Notes: generated from the sequence alone by a model not told the origin. A stretch of DNA of 64,000 nt from Lumbricus terrestris (GCA_949752735.1 OX457042.1:26626400-26690399), one strand, 5' to 3'. Counted from the stretch's first letter, positions 11,690 through 23,866 are shown. Translations and numbers: made by a program.

Positions 11690-12130
11690 TTCAACTCATC
11701 TTCGTCCTCATCCTCTTCGTCCTCATCCTCATCCTCTTCGTCCTCCTCATCCTCTTCGTTGTCCTCATCCTCTTCGTTCTCCTCATCTTCATCATCATCC
11801 TCTTCATCTTCATCCTCTTCGTCCTCCTCGTCCTCTTCATCCTCATCATCTTCGTCCTCTTCATCCTCCTCATCCTCTTAGTCCTTCTTCTCTTCATCGT
11901 CCTCCTCCTCTGTGTCTTCCTCTGTGTATCCCTTCTGCTATTCGTTCTCCTTCTTCCCCTTGTTTCTTCTCCTCCTCGTTCTCCACGTTGTCTTCCTTTT
12001 CCTCCTCCTCCTCCTAATATTCCTCCGCGTCCTTATTTTCGTCCTCCTCCACCTATTCGCTATCCTCCTCATCCTTCTCCACTTCCTCCGTATCCCTTTC
12101 CTCGTCCCCCTCTTTCTCTCTCGTCCCCCT
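11690..12130. repeat. (CCTCATCCTCTTCGT)n-type pyrimidine-rich tandem repeat
   Basis: Irregular TCCTCATCCTCTTCG units grade into a general CTC/CTT tract. No supported gene. Confidence 0.85.
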
Positions 12131-12424
12131 CCTCGGCAACTGCGAGTGGAACACACGGCCCGTGTATCAACTAAACCCGGACCCCTTCCTTCATTTCTCC
12201 CGGACTCTGTCCTGGATGCCAAAAGTCCATCCGTCTTGTGGCGTTGACAAAGGAAAGCCCCTCTGTTTCCTCTCTTGATTGCACCGCGCGACCCTTGAAA
12301 TCCTTCGCCAAATCTAAGATCTCCTTCCCCACCAAATCCTATGGAAGCAAGCATTTTCTCCAAACTAATACAGCTCATTTGCTGCAGAATAGCCAAGTGC
12401 CCACTACAGCCTGCAGGGTCCTCT

Positions 12425-12525
12425 GAATTTGAAGCAAAGGTGAGAGAACTGTAAACAGCACACTTTGTTACTTACCGCCGCTGTAAATATGACACACTTT
12501 GTTACTTACCACCGCTGCACTCTTA
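12425..12525. repeat. ~30-bp repeat CACACTTTGTTACTTACCGC, locus 1
   Basis: Two copies of CACACTTTGTTACTTACC(G/A)C followed by CGCTG(T/C)A are seen. The same unit occurs four times at 23680-23805, so it is a dispersed short tandem repeat. Confidence 0.7.
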
Positions 12526-12743
12526 ATTCTCCAAAGCTCATTCGCCTGTGATTCTCATTGTTACGATACCAAACTTCATTTAAAAATGAAAAATAGCCTC
12601 CTCAAGTCAAAATGTAGATCAGTCAGCAAATTTTAGCTACACCAAGTAAGTTGCGCTTTGGTAATTCTACTAGGAATTCCTAGCTGCCTGGCACACTAGA
12701 AATCGCTATTTTCTAAGGTGTCCCAGCAAGACGTTTGTCTGTA

Positions 12744-12875
12744 TAGCTTTTCCCATCACGTGTGGGTGCAATGCCGCTATAGTTGTTACAGCCATGGAGT
12801 TCATGGCTGTAACAACTATAGCGGCATTGCTATATCAGCGACGCTTCATTGCACCGTCACGTGATGGGAAAAGCT
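12744..12875. repeat. Long palindrome (inverted repeat ~130 bp)
   Basis: The inner arms 12768-12796 and 12802-12830 are perfect 29-bp reverse complements around a GAGTT loop. The outer arms (AGCTTTTCCCATCACGTG near 12745 and its complement near 12857-12874) match almost perfectly, separated from the inner arms by a short asymmetric insert. This may be a foldback element. Confidence 0.9.
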
Positions 12876-12965
12876 GTTGCAGTTACCGCGTAAACATTTG
12901 TAACATTAACAACGGAACAAAGCTGAAGAATCAGATACCTGCAGCTGCGCCAAATTTGAACACCA

Positions 12966-13540
<575 letters not shown>

Positions 13541-13805
13541 TGGGAAATGCCTAAATATTTCCAACAAATTATTTAATAGTCTAAAGGATAATGGCGGGTC
13601 TATGGTTGTGGAGCGAGTACGGGGATGAGTCATGTATGCAGATTAGCCTACTTTGTTCTGATATCCAGACCCTGCAGGGGTTTGGCGGCTTGCCGTTTAT
13701 GCTCTGGTCAAAGGTCATAAGACAAAGATCATTAGAAGCTGAATCGCGCATGCGCCGATCTGATAGCCTTAACCGGTTTGGCTAGCAATCATCTCGTTCA
13801 ATTCA

Positions 13806-14265
13806 AAAAACCATCTGTCTGTCTGTCCGTCTTCTGTCTGTCTGTCTATTTATCCATCTGTCTGTGTGTCTGTCTGTTTATCTATATGTCTGTCTGTCCG
13901 TCCGTCCGTCCATCCGTCCGTCCACGTATCCATTCATCCATCCATCCATCATCCATCCTTTCATTCCTCCATCCACTCATCCATTTACTTATCCATCCAT
14001 TCATTCATTCCTCCATCCATCTATCCATCCATCCATTCGTCCATACATTCGTCCTTTCATCCATCAATACATTGGCCCACTGATCCATTCATCCATTAAT
14101 CCATTGATTCATCCATTCATTCATCCATTCATTCACTGATCCAATCATTCAGCCAGCCAGCCATTCACCCATTCAATCATCCATCTATTGATCCATTCAT
14201 CTATTCCATTACCCATCCATCATACATAGATTCATCCATTCATTCATCCATCGAGTTTGTCTGTT
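13806..14265. repeat. (TCTG)n then (TCCA)n/(TTCA)n array
   Basis: CTGT units change to CCGT and then to CATCCATTCATC units. No gene. Confidence 0.95.
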
Positions 14266-14789
14266 CGTCTCTTTGTCGGTTTTTAGTCATTTTATATCTG
14301 TAAAGGTAAGTCATAAGTTCCCCAACAAAAACCTTAACCATCGATTTATAGTGCAAGACCTATTAAATGTAACACCTCGTCATTTTAAAAACAATTATTA
14401 ATCTGTTGGTCACAAAATGTGAATCCAGAATGGACTGCAGAATCCTGCTGTTCAGTGCAGACAGTGCCACGAAGGGCCTATGTAGGCTACATTGTCAGTG
14501 CTGGATGGTTGACAAAGTTATTAATGTGCATGTATGCTAAGAAATTAGAACGTAAATCGGCGCTACAGAAATTAGTCGAAGTAAAAATACTTAAGTAAGT
14601 TTAAGTTTAAGTGAGAAGACGGTTTTAAATGAAAAACCCATGGCGTGATGGATGTGTGCTTCCTTCCACCGTTTGGAAACCGTTTGTATTGAATATTAAA
14701 ACCTGGAAATGTGCAAATATAATAGGTCTAAGGTGTTTTCTGAAGACACCGTCAGTGGTCAGAGCATATGCAGGTAATATTTCCCTTCT

Positions 14790-14890
14790 CCCCGACGCGT
14801 AACATAATTTTATTATAACTACATTGCTGGGAGCGCCTTTGAGTAGTTCTTTTTGAAATGCGCTATATGATAAATCAATTTGGCCTAATA
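14790..14890 (+). mobile_element. LINE/SINE 3' tail fragment with GCGCC hairpin
   Basis: GGGAGCGCCTTTGAGTAG followed by TTTGAAATGCGCTATATGAT is the hairpin tail described for the CR1/L2-like LINEs in this window. Sequence upstream is too decayed to read. The rest of 14270-15470 shows nothing recognisable. Confidence 0.5.
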
Positions 14891-15474
14891 ATGACAGTTT
14901 ATTATAGAACTGGGATATCGTGAACATTTTGTTTCCGTCCAGATCACTCTCAGCCATAGATGTCGCCCCACTTAAGAACTCCGTTTTTGATGCTAAAGAT
15001 TATGTTTTAAATTTCTAAAGGCAGTTTGTTTATTGTGCAATTATATCTAGTCGTCAGTCTGCTTTCATGACTATAATTAATTGAATGCTTTTACTTCGTA
15101 AATATTATGTGAAAATTTCCGAAACCCTGACCCTATACCTATTCTTAGCTGATTGTCGTTTAGCGACTTTAAATAGGAAGATCTCTGCGGTCTGGAAATA
15201 GTTCTGCCCGTGAGGTTATTAATATTAATAAGGTGAAACGGCACGGTTAAGATACCTTAATTTACTTGCAGCCAAACCAATATATTTGAAACACAGTTCA
15301 TGGTTTAGATACTAAATATCGCGTCCAATTAATTCTATGGCAATTCAATTCTTTTTTATTTGCAAGTTCTAGGTTTTTAATCAGGACTATGTTTCTTTCA
15401 TCTTGGAAGGACTGAGATGCGTATAGGAGCGTATGAATACCTTATCTGGCGTGGGCGCTGAGACAAAGTTGCCG

Positions 15475-15550
15475 CGGCGCCATTTTCAGAGATGGGCGAA
15501 CAAAGTCAACGTCGTTTTATCGAGTCGAATTTGTAAATTCTGTTTCCAGC
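15475..15550 (+). other. Possible first exon of a nested transcription unit
   Basis: A short CpG-containing stretch (GCCGCGGCGCCATTTT) is followed by ATG at about 15494 in good context with a 14-codon frame, and by a strong splice donor CAGC|GTAAGTAT near 15550. It resembles a housekeeping-type 5'UTR exon. It could pair with the acceptor at 21948. No homology was recognised, so this is weak. Confidence 0.25.
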
Positions 15551-15689
15551 GTAAGTATCGTAATCATAATAAAGCTATGTAAAATATCGAATATTTAAAA
15601 TGCCATGCAAGTGACCTGTTGAACTATCTCCTTGGCATATAATTTATAAATTGCATGTGACCGCTGTAGTTTAACGCTGTAGTTTTATC

Positions 15690-15890
15690 TTTCGGTGGTG
15701 GGACCCTCGACTTGGAATGGTCTTCCTCTGACCCTCCGATCTCTTTGTAAAAATCCTTCTCAGGCTTTCCTCTCTCATGATCTCATCTTAAGACAGCTTT
15801 ATTTGGCCGCGCTGAGGTTGGGAGCGCCTCTGAGTAGCCCCATTGAAGAGGTGCTATATAAATGCATCTAATGAATGAATGAATTTAACG
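15690..15890 (+). mobile_element. CR1/L2-like LINE 3' end
   Basis: The + strand reads a decayed non-LTR reverse transcriptase C-terminus (GPSTWNGLPLTLRSL, similar to the GPSLWNxLP motif of these ORFs). It is followed by the tail hairpin GGGAGCGCCTCTGAGTAG...GAAGAGGTGCTATATAAAT and an (ATGA)n end. Tandem tetranucleotide ends are typical of CR1/L2-type LINEs. Confidence 0.65.
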
Positions 15891-16780
15891 TTTACACCTC
15901 GCAGAATTTGGTTTGCTATTCACATTCAATATTATTTTGGTAAACACAGCAACATTTCCGCTCCGTTAACACCAGTTTGCTCTTTCCATGTATGTAAAAA
16001 TGCTGGTTGCAATTCTTGTGATTTTTAATTTATAAGTTTGCAAATATTGTACAACTGCCAATTTACATTTATTCGGACATGAAAATGGCATGATCCACAA
16101 TGTTTGGACTGTCATATCTTGGCCAGGAAATGAATCAGAGAACTGATATTGTTGTCATGTAATCAGTTTCTTGTGCCTTTCCTATACATGTAAGAATGTT
16201 GGTTGTATGTCTTGTGATTTTTTATTTATAAATTTGTAATTATTGTGTTTTTGGTCGTGGTGCCGATGGTAGTTGGTGGCATTATAAATTATTGGAGACA
16301 TTGTTGTTGTTGGTGTTCTCAGTGTTCTTATTAGTATTATTATTGCTACTATTATTATTAGTTATTGCTATCACTCTTTACCATTGACTGCTGGGCTTAA
16401 TGGAGAGGTGGCTTATTGCAGTGCTCTTCTGGTCTTCAATTGCTTTTACTATTATTACGGTTGTTGGTGGTGCTGGTGGTGTTGAAAGAGTCAGTTTTTG
16501 TTATGTTGCTACTTAAGTATATTGCTTTTTGTTTGATGGAGGTGAAAGAAATGGTGCATCTAGGAATTTAAATTTTTTTTTTTAATTCAAAATTGATTTG
16601 GTTTGCAATGTAGGGTTTTGGAAATTTTGGGAATTGGCTGAATTCATGAAATTATTTTGTTTCTGGGACTCTATGCAGTTTTTCAAAAGCTTCTTTGTGT
16701 TCTTTCCCTCTGGGCAGGTTCGACTGTTTGACATCTTCAATCTCCCCTGTTCTGTGCTTTTTCCTTCAGCTTCTGATATC

Positions 16781-16937
16781 CATGGGTGGAGTTTGGTTTC
16801 CGTTCTTGGAGGGGCTAATGCCTTCTTGGGGGCCTAAGCCCGGGAAAATAAACCATTTACATGGTAAAAGAAATGAATTTGGGTCTTCTTGGGGGGGGGG
16901 CTTAGCACTCCCTAGCCCCTGATAAACTCCGCCCATG
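16781..16937. mobile_element. hAT-like MITE, CATGGGTGGAGTTT family
   Basis: The 157-bp element has inverted ends CATGGGTGGAGTTTGG and AAACTCCGCCCATG. It is flanked by a perfect 8-bp duplication CTGATATC (16773-16780 and 16938-16945). It contains a poly-G run near 16892. Non-autonomous. Confidence 0.85.
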
Positions 16938-17164
16938 CTGATATCCGTCTTTCATCATCCTGTCTAACAACCTTTGCCTTGGTCTGCCTCTTGTTCTTTC
17001 CCCCCCCCCCATTTTCCCTTCTATGATTGTGCATAGCTTCAAGTTTCCTCTAAATGGTGTCCGATCCATCTTCTTTGTCTTTTTTTAATTGTGTATCGGC
17101 GATCTCTTTTCTCCCGCTTATCTCAGTACCTCCTCATTCCTTACATGATTCTTTTTGCTGATTC

Positions 17165-18662
17165 TTTCTATCCTTCTGCAAAAAATTTCTAATTTTCAGG
17201 GGAATAAATTTCCAATAATCCCTGAAAGTTTTACTTAAAACTTTTTATGTTTGCGAAAGTTACAGCTATTTAAACTTTCAATTCCGTTTCTTCAAATTTC
17301 CGCGGAAAAATTAATGTCATTTGTCACTGCGCTTAATTCCCATGGGTCACTCCCCTCTGTTCCTTAAAAACCTAGAAACTTTTATTTAGCCATGGTTTGG
17401 CCGAGAGCGCTTCTGAGTAGCCTACCTTGAAGAGGCGCTATATAAATTCCTAAAATAAATAAATAAATTTGTTGATTTCCATGTTAAATGATATCACTTT
17501 TCACTACGACCGCAGAATTCCGTTTTACAGTTTATTGTAAGGTATGATGGGAGTGTCCACTCCCTGCTTTAACATGAGCTTGAATTCTTTTTGTGAAGCT
17601 CAGTATGGCCTTGTTGATCGTGTCCTGCGGCAACTGATCCCACATTAACTGCAAGAATTACTTGAGCTGGCCAATGTTCTCCAACTTGGAATGAAAATGT
17701 CTTGCAGCTTTTCAGTATAGCTCTCCAGATGTGATAATTAAAAGGGTTAAAGCATGGCAAATTTGTGGGTCATTATTCTTTGTCATATAAATTTAGAGCA
17801 GTTGATCACAATAAGTTAGCGTCATCATAATCAACATGCGAGCAAGCAGGCGCACCATGCTGCTGGAAAATAAAACCAGATTTTAAAACATACCCGCAGT
17901 CTTCCATGAGTCTGGGTAAGAAAGTTCAACGGTAAGTTTGATATTTAGCATGCTGAACAGGATAAAGTGCAGTCTTTTCTTGCAGCCATGGCACATGTAA
18001 GCTGATCTGATGCTGAAACCATGATGTCCTTTGAAAACTTGACCCTTTCGGTTACCAAGCGAATATCGTGAAAATCTCAATTTTTCCGTCAGACCAAACG
18101 ACAACTTCCTGCCTCTCTTCGGACATATGATCTCCTTTACCCGGTACATAAAGACGTTTACAGATAGCCTTCATTATGACCAGGCTCCACTTTTACTGGG
18201 TATTTTGGTATGATTACACGATATCCCAGTCTCTGTTCATGCAACATCTGAGTTCCCATTTTATCATCAGCAGAAACTTGGCCCATGGCGTTCAGTAATG
18301 GATTCACAATTTGAGACCTTATCTATAAAGTATCACCAAATACTAATGTTCAGCTTGCTTCAAAAACAGCTTCTTTACAGCTCTTAGTGCAGTCGTGTGA
18401 CATCATCATTTTTAATTTGCAAAAAGTTCTTAATGAAATCACATGTATTGGAAAATGATGATCCGGATATTGAAAAAAACGAAATTGAAAGTTTAAACAG
18501 CTGTAACTTTTGCAAAAATTAAAAGAACTTTTCAAGTGAAACTTTGCGAGATTGTTGGAAATTCATTCCCCTGCAATTTTGGAAATTTTTGCAGAAAAAT
18601 GTCAATCGGTTGTGAAGTTATCGCAATTTATCTAGTGGTACATTTTATTTGGCCACCCTGTA
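17165..18662 (-). pseudogene. Decayed mariner/Tc1-type transposon
   Basis: Sequence at about 17175-17300 is an inverted copy of 18470-18610, giving long sub-terminal inverted repeats. The right end finishes GGCCACCCTGTA, i.e. TACAGGGTGGCC on the minus strand. Minus-strand frames between them give broken transposase pieces: a SDGKIEIF-like block near the first catalytic Asp, a QQHGAPA block where the family usually has QQDGAPAH, an NPFNYHIW block (usually NPxDYxxW), and a LPQDTINKAILSFTKRI-like C-terminus. Stops and frameshifts separate them, so it is dead. A LINE tail at about 17340-17470 interrupts it. The left terminus was not found. Confidence 0.65.
17340..17470 (+). mobile_element. LINE 3' tail inserted in the mariner relic
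   Basis: GAGAGCGCTTCTGAGTAGCC...CTTGAAGAGGCGCTATATAAATTCC, followed by (AAAT)n, is the same hairpin tail seen elsewhere. It lies between the left inverted repeat and the transposase remnant, so it arrived after the mariner element. Confidence 0.6.
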
Positions 18663-18744
18663 ATCCTGTATAGTTTATGGTGGTTAATTCTCATTTGTAG
18701 TGGCAGTGTTTGTAAACTAGTTTGTTTGTTTCTTCCTTTGTATG

Positions 18745-18895
18745 TGCACTTGTTATAGCGCCCCTTCAGGATAGCTACTCAGAAGCGCTTCCGACATAGT
18801 GCGGAGTGCGGACACTGAATCGTTGAAATGTTGAGTACAATTTTGCAAGTGAAGGACTTGCACAAGGTCCCTGCACGGAGTCAAGTGATGATTTT
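18745..18895 (-). mobile_element. tRNA-SINE fragment (3' half)
   Basis: Read on the + strand it runs from the tail hairpin (TTATAGCGCCCCTTCAGG...CTCAGAAGCGCTTCCGAC) through GTGCGGACACTGAATCG to GTGAAGGACTTGCACAAGGTCC. It matches the full copy at 29823-30050. The tRNA-like head is missing. Confidence 0.7.
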
Positions 18896-19319
18896 CTGTG
18901 GTTAATTGCGTAGTTGTATATTTCTGTTTCAGTGCTCTCGCATCTCCTGAAACCAGTGTGAACACATTAGAATTTGTTCTGAGGTAAATAAATTTGTCTA
19001 TTACTACCTTAACTTCAACATATGATTCGTTGAACTTTTTCTTTTCTTTGTGCTTAGGTTTTATCGAGGAACTGTGTAATAATCCTGTCATTATTGTGTT
19101 TTTGACGGATATATCTGTTGCCAATAGTCACTGGTAATATAATTTGGGTTACAGAGGATGTTGGTTAGACATCACAATAGCTTCAAATGGCCTAATTCCA
19201 GAGGCCCATAGATAATGGCTTGTGCGTAAACTGCAGAATATTTATGTTTATTTCTTCATGTAGTAACACTCGACTGTATGTGTAATTGTGTATATGTTCA
19301 CCACTATTTCTATATTTAT

Positions 19320-19418
19320 TTCTTGCTTTTCCTGTAGTGCCCCTTCAAGCTCTCTTCTCATGGGGGCTCCCGACTACAGCGTTGACATTGCATCAGAGTT
19401 TGAAGCCGAAGTGCACAA
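19320..19418 (-). mobile_element. Split tRNA-SINE, part 1 (3' tail side)
   Basis: CCTGTAGTGCCCCTTCAAGC to GAAGCCGAAGTGCACAA matches the tail half of the SINE at 29823-30050. The head half continues at 20501-20618 after a transposon insertion. Confidence 0.75.
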
Positions 19419-20500
19419 GGGTCAGTCCACGTGAAATCATCAAAATAATAGGTCTGACCTATCTGACCTATCTCAGATTTGGCTGAAATTTTGCTATATT
19501 GTAGTTTGATATGTTTGTACACCATATTGAAACTTTTAGAAGTCGGTAGCCATATATGTGCATTTTATGCCAGACGGAAGTGGAGGGGGGTGTGAAGCAC
19601 TCGCGACATGTTGAATGGGGAGCCTTGTTCAGAGGCCAGCATCTCAGGAACGGACGCACATAGGCTTGCAAAATTTTGTGATTTAGTACAACTTTTGGTG
19701 TACTTTCTGATTCTCTAAATCATTTTGGATTGAAAAAAATAGTTTTGCACAAAAATGAGTGCAAAACTGGCCAAAAACACAGTCGCGAGTCTAAATTGGC
19801 AATATTCAGGGCATTGTAGCTGTGAAGACCACAGAAACAATTGCAAATGTTTTACATTTCTGTAATCTACCTATAACTCACTCTGTAGATAACAAATCTT
19901 GGCCTCCTTACTATATGTCTTTAATGTTATACGAGTCGTCAAAGTTGTTCCGTCCCATGAACTGCCTCATCTTCGGCTGCAAGTCCCTCGCATGTGGGAC
20001 AACTGATAGAGTAATGCTTTTGGCTTAGTCTTGTAGAGCTTGAACAGACCTTTCCAACGATATATGATATGTCTTCCATATATGAGTCCTTCACATTGTT
20101 GTGAATGGTCGAAATAATGATGAAAGTGGTCAAAAACACAGTCTCGGGTGTAAATCGGCAATCGTTTTGACCACTTTTGCACCCATATTAGTGCAAAGCT
20201 ATTTTTTTTATTCCAAAATGAGTAACAGAATCAGAAAGTACACCAAAAGTTGTACAGAATTACCAAACTTTGCAACACTATGAGCTTCCATTCCTGAGAT
20301 ATTTCAACATGTCGCGAGTGCTTCACACCCCCCTCCACTTCCGTCTGGCATAAAATGCACATATATGGCTACCGACTTCTAAAAGTTTCAATATGGTGTA
20401 CAAACATATCAAACTACAATATAGCAAAATTTCAGCCAAATCTGAGATAGGTCAGTTACAAGGTACCTTGCATATTTGATGATTTCACATGGACTGACCC
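19419..20500. mobile_element. Foldback DNA transposon with long inverted repeats
   Basis: The ends are GGGTCAGTCCACGTGAAATC and its complement GATTTCACATGGACTGACCC. The inverted repeats extend about 260 bp inward with high similarity (for example GACCTATCTCAGATTTGGC and GCCAGACGGAAGTGGAGG in both arms). The inner part repeats CAAAAACACAGTC(G/T)CG(A/G)GT in direct orientation near 19773 and 20131. No transposase frame is evident, so it is non-autonomous. The target duplication is unclear (ACAA/ACGA at best), so the superfamily cannot be assigned. A fragment with related end GGGTCATTCCGTGCCAAATC lies at about 22950. Confidence 0.8.
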
Positions 20501-20618
20501 ACGAGCAATTGCGAGTGAAGGAATTGCTCAAAGTATACAAAGGGGCTTGAGATGGATTCGAACCTGGAAACCTCCGGTTCCAAGGCACCGAGCCCACCAC
20601 TACTCCACCGTGTTCCAT
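20501..20618 (-). mobile_element. Split tRNA-SINE, part 2 (tRNA-like head side)
   Basis: It continues the SINE interrupted at 19418: GAGCAATTGCGAGTGAAGG, then on the minus strand a perfect B box GGTTCGAATCC (20554-20564) and an A-box-like TGGAGTAGTGG near 20595-20605. Confidence 0.75.
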
Positions 20619-20789
20619 ATATATTTGTATATAATTTCACTTCACGCATTCAATACAAGATCCTCTGTCTGGTCTACAAATCACAGCTTGGAAATGCCTA
20701 ATACCTCGCACTGTATGCAAAAGCCTGCATCTTCGTCTCGCTGAATGCATTCTGCAGATAGTCTTGATCTTTTGGTTCCCTGGACTAGG

Positions 20790-21000
20790 ACTGCTCTTGC
20801 CCAATATTGGGTGTTTGCTGTGGTTGGTCCCTCCATTTGGAAATGACCTCCCACCCGCATTACGGACTAAACTTATGACTAGTTTTTCCTTGTCAGTCTT
20901 TTGTTCTCCCTCCTCCCCTAGTTTTTCGTGCTGAGAGCGCCTCTGAATTTCCATTCGGCGAGAGGCGCTGTGTGCATGTATAGATGCAATACAAGAGGTG
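20790..21000 (+). mobile_element. CR1/L2-like LINE 3' end
   Basis: The + strand reads VVGPSIWNDLPPALRTKL with a local frameshift, the typical C-terminal GPSIWNxLP motif of these LINE ORF2 proteins. It is followed by the hairpin GAGAGCGCCTCTGAATTT...GGCGAGAGGCGCTGTGTG. Confidence 0.65.
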
Positions 21001-21947
21001 GATTGGGTTTGGTGGGATGGGGAGCCGGCGTGAGGGTGGAGAAGTAAGGAATTGGCCGGGTGTGGGGCGAATCCTATATTTCCTGGGCAACGCCGAGTAC
21101 CCCAGCTAGTTGCAAATTTAGGTGTTGAATCGACACTATTGACCTGCTCAATATATGCTCTCTACAGTGTACCACATAGGTTACAAAATTGTACAATGTA
21201 CAGTGGTACCACAGGATATTCTGGTGGGTTTTGAATGCTGCATGTGTCAATGACTGGATCCTTTACAAATGCTACTGCTCACAACTTGCAGTAGGACTAC
21301 CTGAAAAATACAGGCTGTGTCTGCTTAGCTTTCTTCTCCAAGTTTTGCAGTATTTTTGTACCAGAAAAGCCTACTTCTCTAGTTCAAACCGTGCACCAAG
21401 GACATGACCTAAAACTCAGGAAAATGGTGACTAGACCATCGAAAGCTGAAGGGGGAAGAGGGAAGTGACAAGAGCTCCACTGACTGAAATGAGCTTGGAT
21501 CGCATCGGGCACCTGCCTGTTGTAGATCAGACAAGGGGCAGTGTAGGAATTGCGAGAATTCCATCATTCATACCACGTATACCAAGTGTGATGTCAATCT
21601 GTGTCCCATGTCTAAAATGAAGTGCTATACTCGGACTACCATTGCAAGTCATAAATATTGTCATATGTGGAATAATAGACATGCAATATGCAGTCATTTT
21701 TAGGTTTCCTATGCTACTTAACACTTCCTCTAAATCATTGTTGCTTTATGGAAACTTTTCCATGCATTCCCATTGTTGCCAAATGGCAACACTAATTAAT
21801 TTTAGTTATGCATTGCCTAATTACTAAATATTTTTGTGACAAAACATATTGGCCATATCTCTTCAAATAATTTTTTGCTACTCTAGAAATAATTTGGACA
21901 CGAAAGGGTTAATAAATTATAATGTTTATGAAAATTTGTTTTTTCAG

Positions 21948-22490
21948 ATCTTCCGGTGCCTCCAATGGAAGCAATGAGATCTCGGGCGATACCTTGCGGG
22001 AGGAACATCTACAGCATTCTCATCGGTGGACTTGCCAAAACTGACCACGTTGCAGTGGATCCATTTCCACAACGGAACCTGTTTATTATCTTCTGTGTTT
22101 GAGTATTCCAGTAGTCCATGGACTCCGTAGTGATAGCCTTAGATCTCATGCTTGCAGTGCCAGACATTCTCTGATAGGCCCAACGACATTGAATTGACTT
22201 CCTGTATCAACTGCTCGGGACTTATTTTCAGCCTGGCTATGTCTGGAGCGTATCTGTGTTAATTAGGCGTTATATTAATTACGATTATGACAAGCATTTT
22301 TACCGTAGATGCTTGATCAATGGACAGAATACTTGACATGCATCGCATTTTTAATTTTGTGTTAATGTAAGATTATATTGTTATTTCATGCTTTGCAGCA
22401 ATATGAGGTGCTATTCATTGTGTGACATACGTTATTGTATAAGTGTTTTCTTTGTAAATTATTGCTTTAAACCGATTTGGCTTTAATAAA
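21948..22490 (+). other. Possible terminal exon with short frame and poly(A) signal
   Basis: After a good acceptor (ttgttttttcag) an open frame contains ATG 21965 and runs 45 codons to TGA (MEAMRSRAIPCGRNIYSILI at its start). About 380 nt later there is an AATAAA in TTTAATAAAATGCAGC near 22480. It could be the 3' exon of a nested gene or non-coding RNA whose first exon is near 15475-15550. I do not recognise the peptide. Chance is a fair alternative. Confidence 0.25.
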
Positions 22491-23174
22491 ATGCAGCACA
22501 GCTGCATCTGTACATGTGGGTTGTACCACATTGGCAAACTCTTGCATATTCTAATGACTGTCATCACTCTGGTCTTGACTATCCTAAGTTATTGGCTTTG
22601 TTATATATGCTGACAGAAGTCTAATTTTACCACAGACAAACTTTGAAATTGCAGTGTTTCCTGCACATTGAACCCATGTTTATGTGTGTTTGTATAATAT
22701 AATAATATGCATATATTTATGTAGACCTTTCGCGATCAGGATGAAGATCTTACTTGCACATAAATGTAGAAGAGGAGCATGAAAAATACTGACATTGCCA
22801 TAACAGATGTCGATTGGGTGCTTTATAAATATAGACTTTAACCACGTGTACACCTTGAAACGGATGAAAATTTATATATTGGCATAACGGATGTAGGACC
22901 TTGTAGGTGCAGTGCTATATAAATGTAGACGTAACCAGACCATATAATTGGGTCATTCCGTGCCAAATCAACCAAATTTTCAACTTTTCCCCACATTCCG
23001 ACTCTGATTTTCTTGATTTTTTCTCCAAAAATCAATTATCGTCTTACATGAAGAACTGGAAAGTTTCTAGTGTCTACTGTGAAAATTGATTGAGTTATGA
23101 CAAGAAGAACTCGAAGAAGATCTGGAAGACGAAGAAGAAGACAAAGAAGAAGAAGAAGAACGATAGTTGTTTCA

Positions 23175-23515
23175 ACTAAAGACCAATGGTGTTTCAAGTA
23201 AAGGCCACTAGGCAGCGTGCGTATAGCCATAGGTGTTTCAACTAAAGGCCACGAGGTAGCGTGCGTATAGCCATAGGTGTTTCAACTAAAGGCCACGAGG
23301 TAGCGTGCGTATAGCCATAGGTGTTTCAACTAAAGGCCACTAGGCAGCTTGCGTATAGCCATAGGTGTTTCGACTAAAGGCCACTAGGCAGCGTGCGCAT
23401 CGCCATAGGTGTTTCAAGTAAAGGCCACTAGGCAGCGTGCGTATAGCCATAGGTGTTTCAAGTAAAGGCCACTAGGCAGCGTGCGTATCGCCATAGGTGT
23501 TTCAACTACAGGCCA
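23175..23515. repeat. 44-bp minisatellite GTGTTTCAACTAAAGGCCAC
   Basis: About eight tandem copies of a ~44-bp unit (GTGTTTCAACTAAAGGCCAC, TAGGCAGCGTGCG, TATAGCCATAG) with few differences. No spacers vary independently, so it is not a CRISPR-like array. It follows a short GAAGAAG run. Confidence 0.95.
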
Positions 23516-23679
23516 ATTGGCGGCGCTCATAAGTATCCAAAGGTGAATCAGCTAGGTATTGTTAACTATGAAGAATTAGTTGGAACAGATTCTTTCATAG
23601 GAAGCTAATAATCACCTTGGATTTATAGCTGGAATTACTAAGAAAATAGGATCCCCAGCTTTGGAATTTTAAGAGTGTG

Positions 23680-23805
23680 TAAAGAGCACACTTTTTACTT
23701 ACCGCCGCTGTAAATAGCATACTTTGTTACTTACTGTCGCTGTAAATAGCACACTTTGTTACTTACCGCCGTTGTAAATAGCACACTTTGCTACTTATAC
23801 ACCGC
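23680..23805. repeat. ~30-bp repeat CACACTTTGTTACTTACCGC, locus 2
   Basis: Four tandem copies of a unit GTAAATAGCACACTTTGTTA followed by CTTACCGCCGCT, shared with the locus at 12425-12525. Confidence 0.85.
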
Positions 23806-23866
23806 GCAGAAACGCTTCCAAAACGTATATATAGGGCTAGAGGCCTATACCACCTATAGAGAAAAG

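Noticed and set aside
23175..23515. Regular 44-bp repeats resembling a CRISPR array
   Set aside because: The whole unit is repeated with no variable spacers, and the sequence is animal nuclear DNA.
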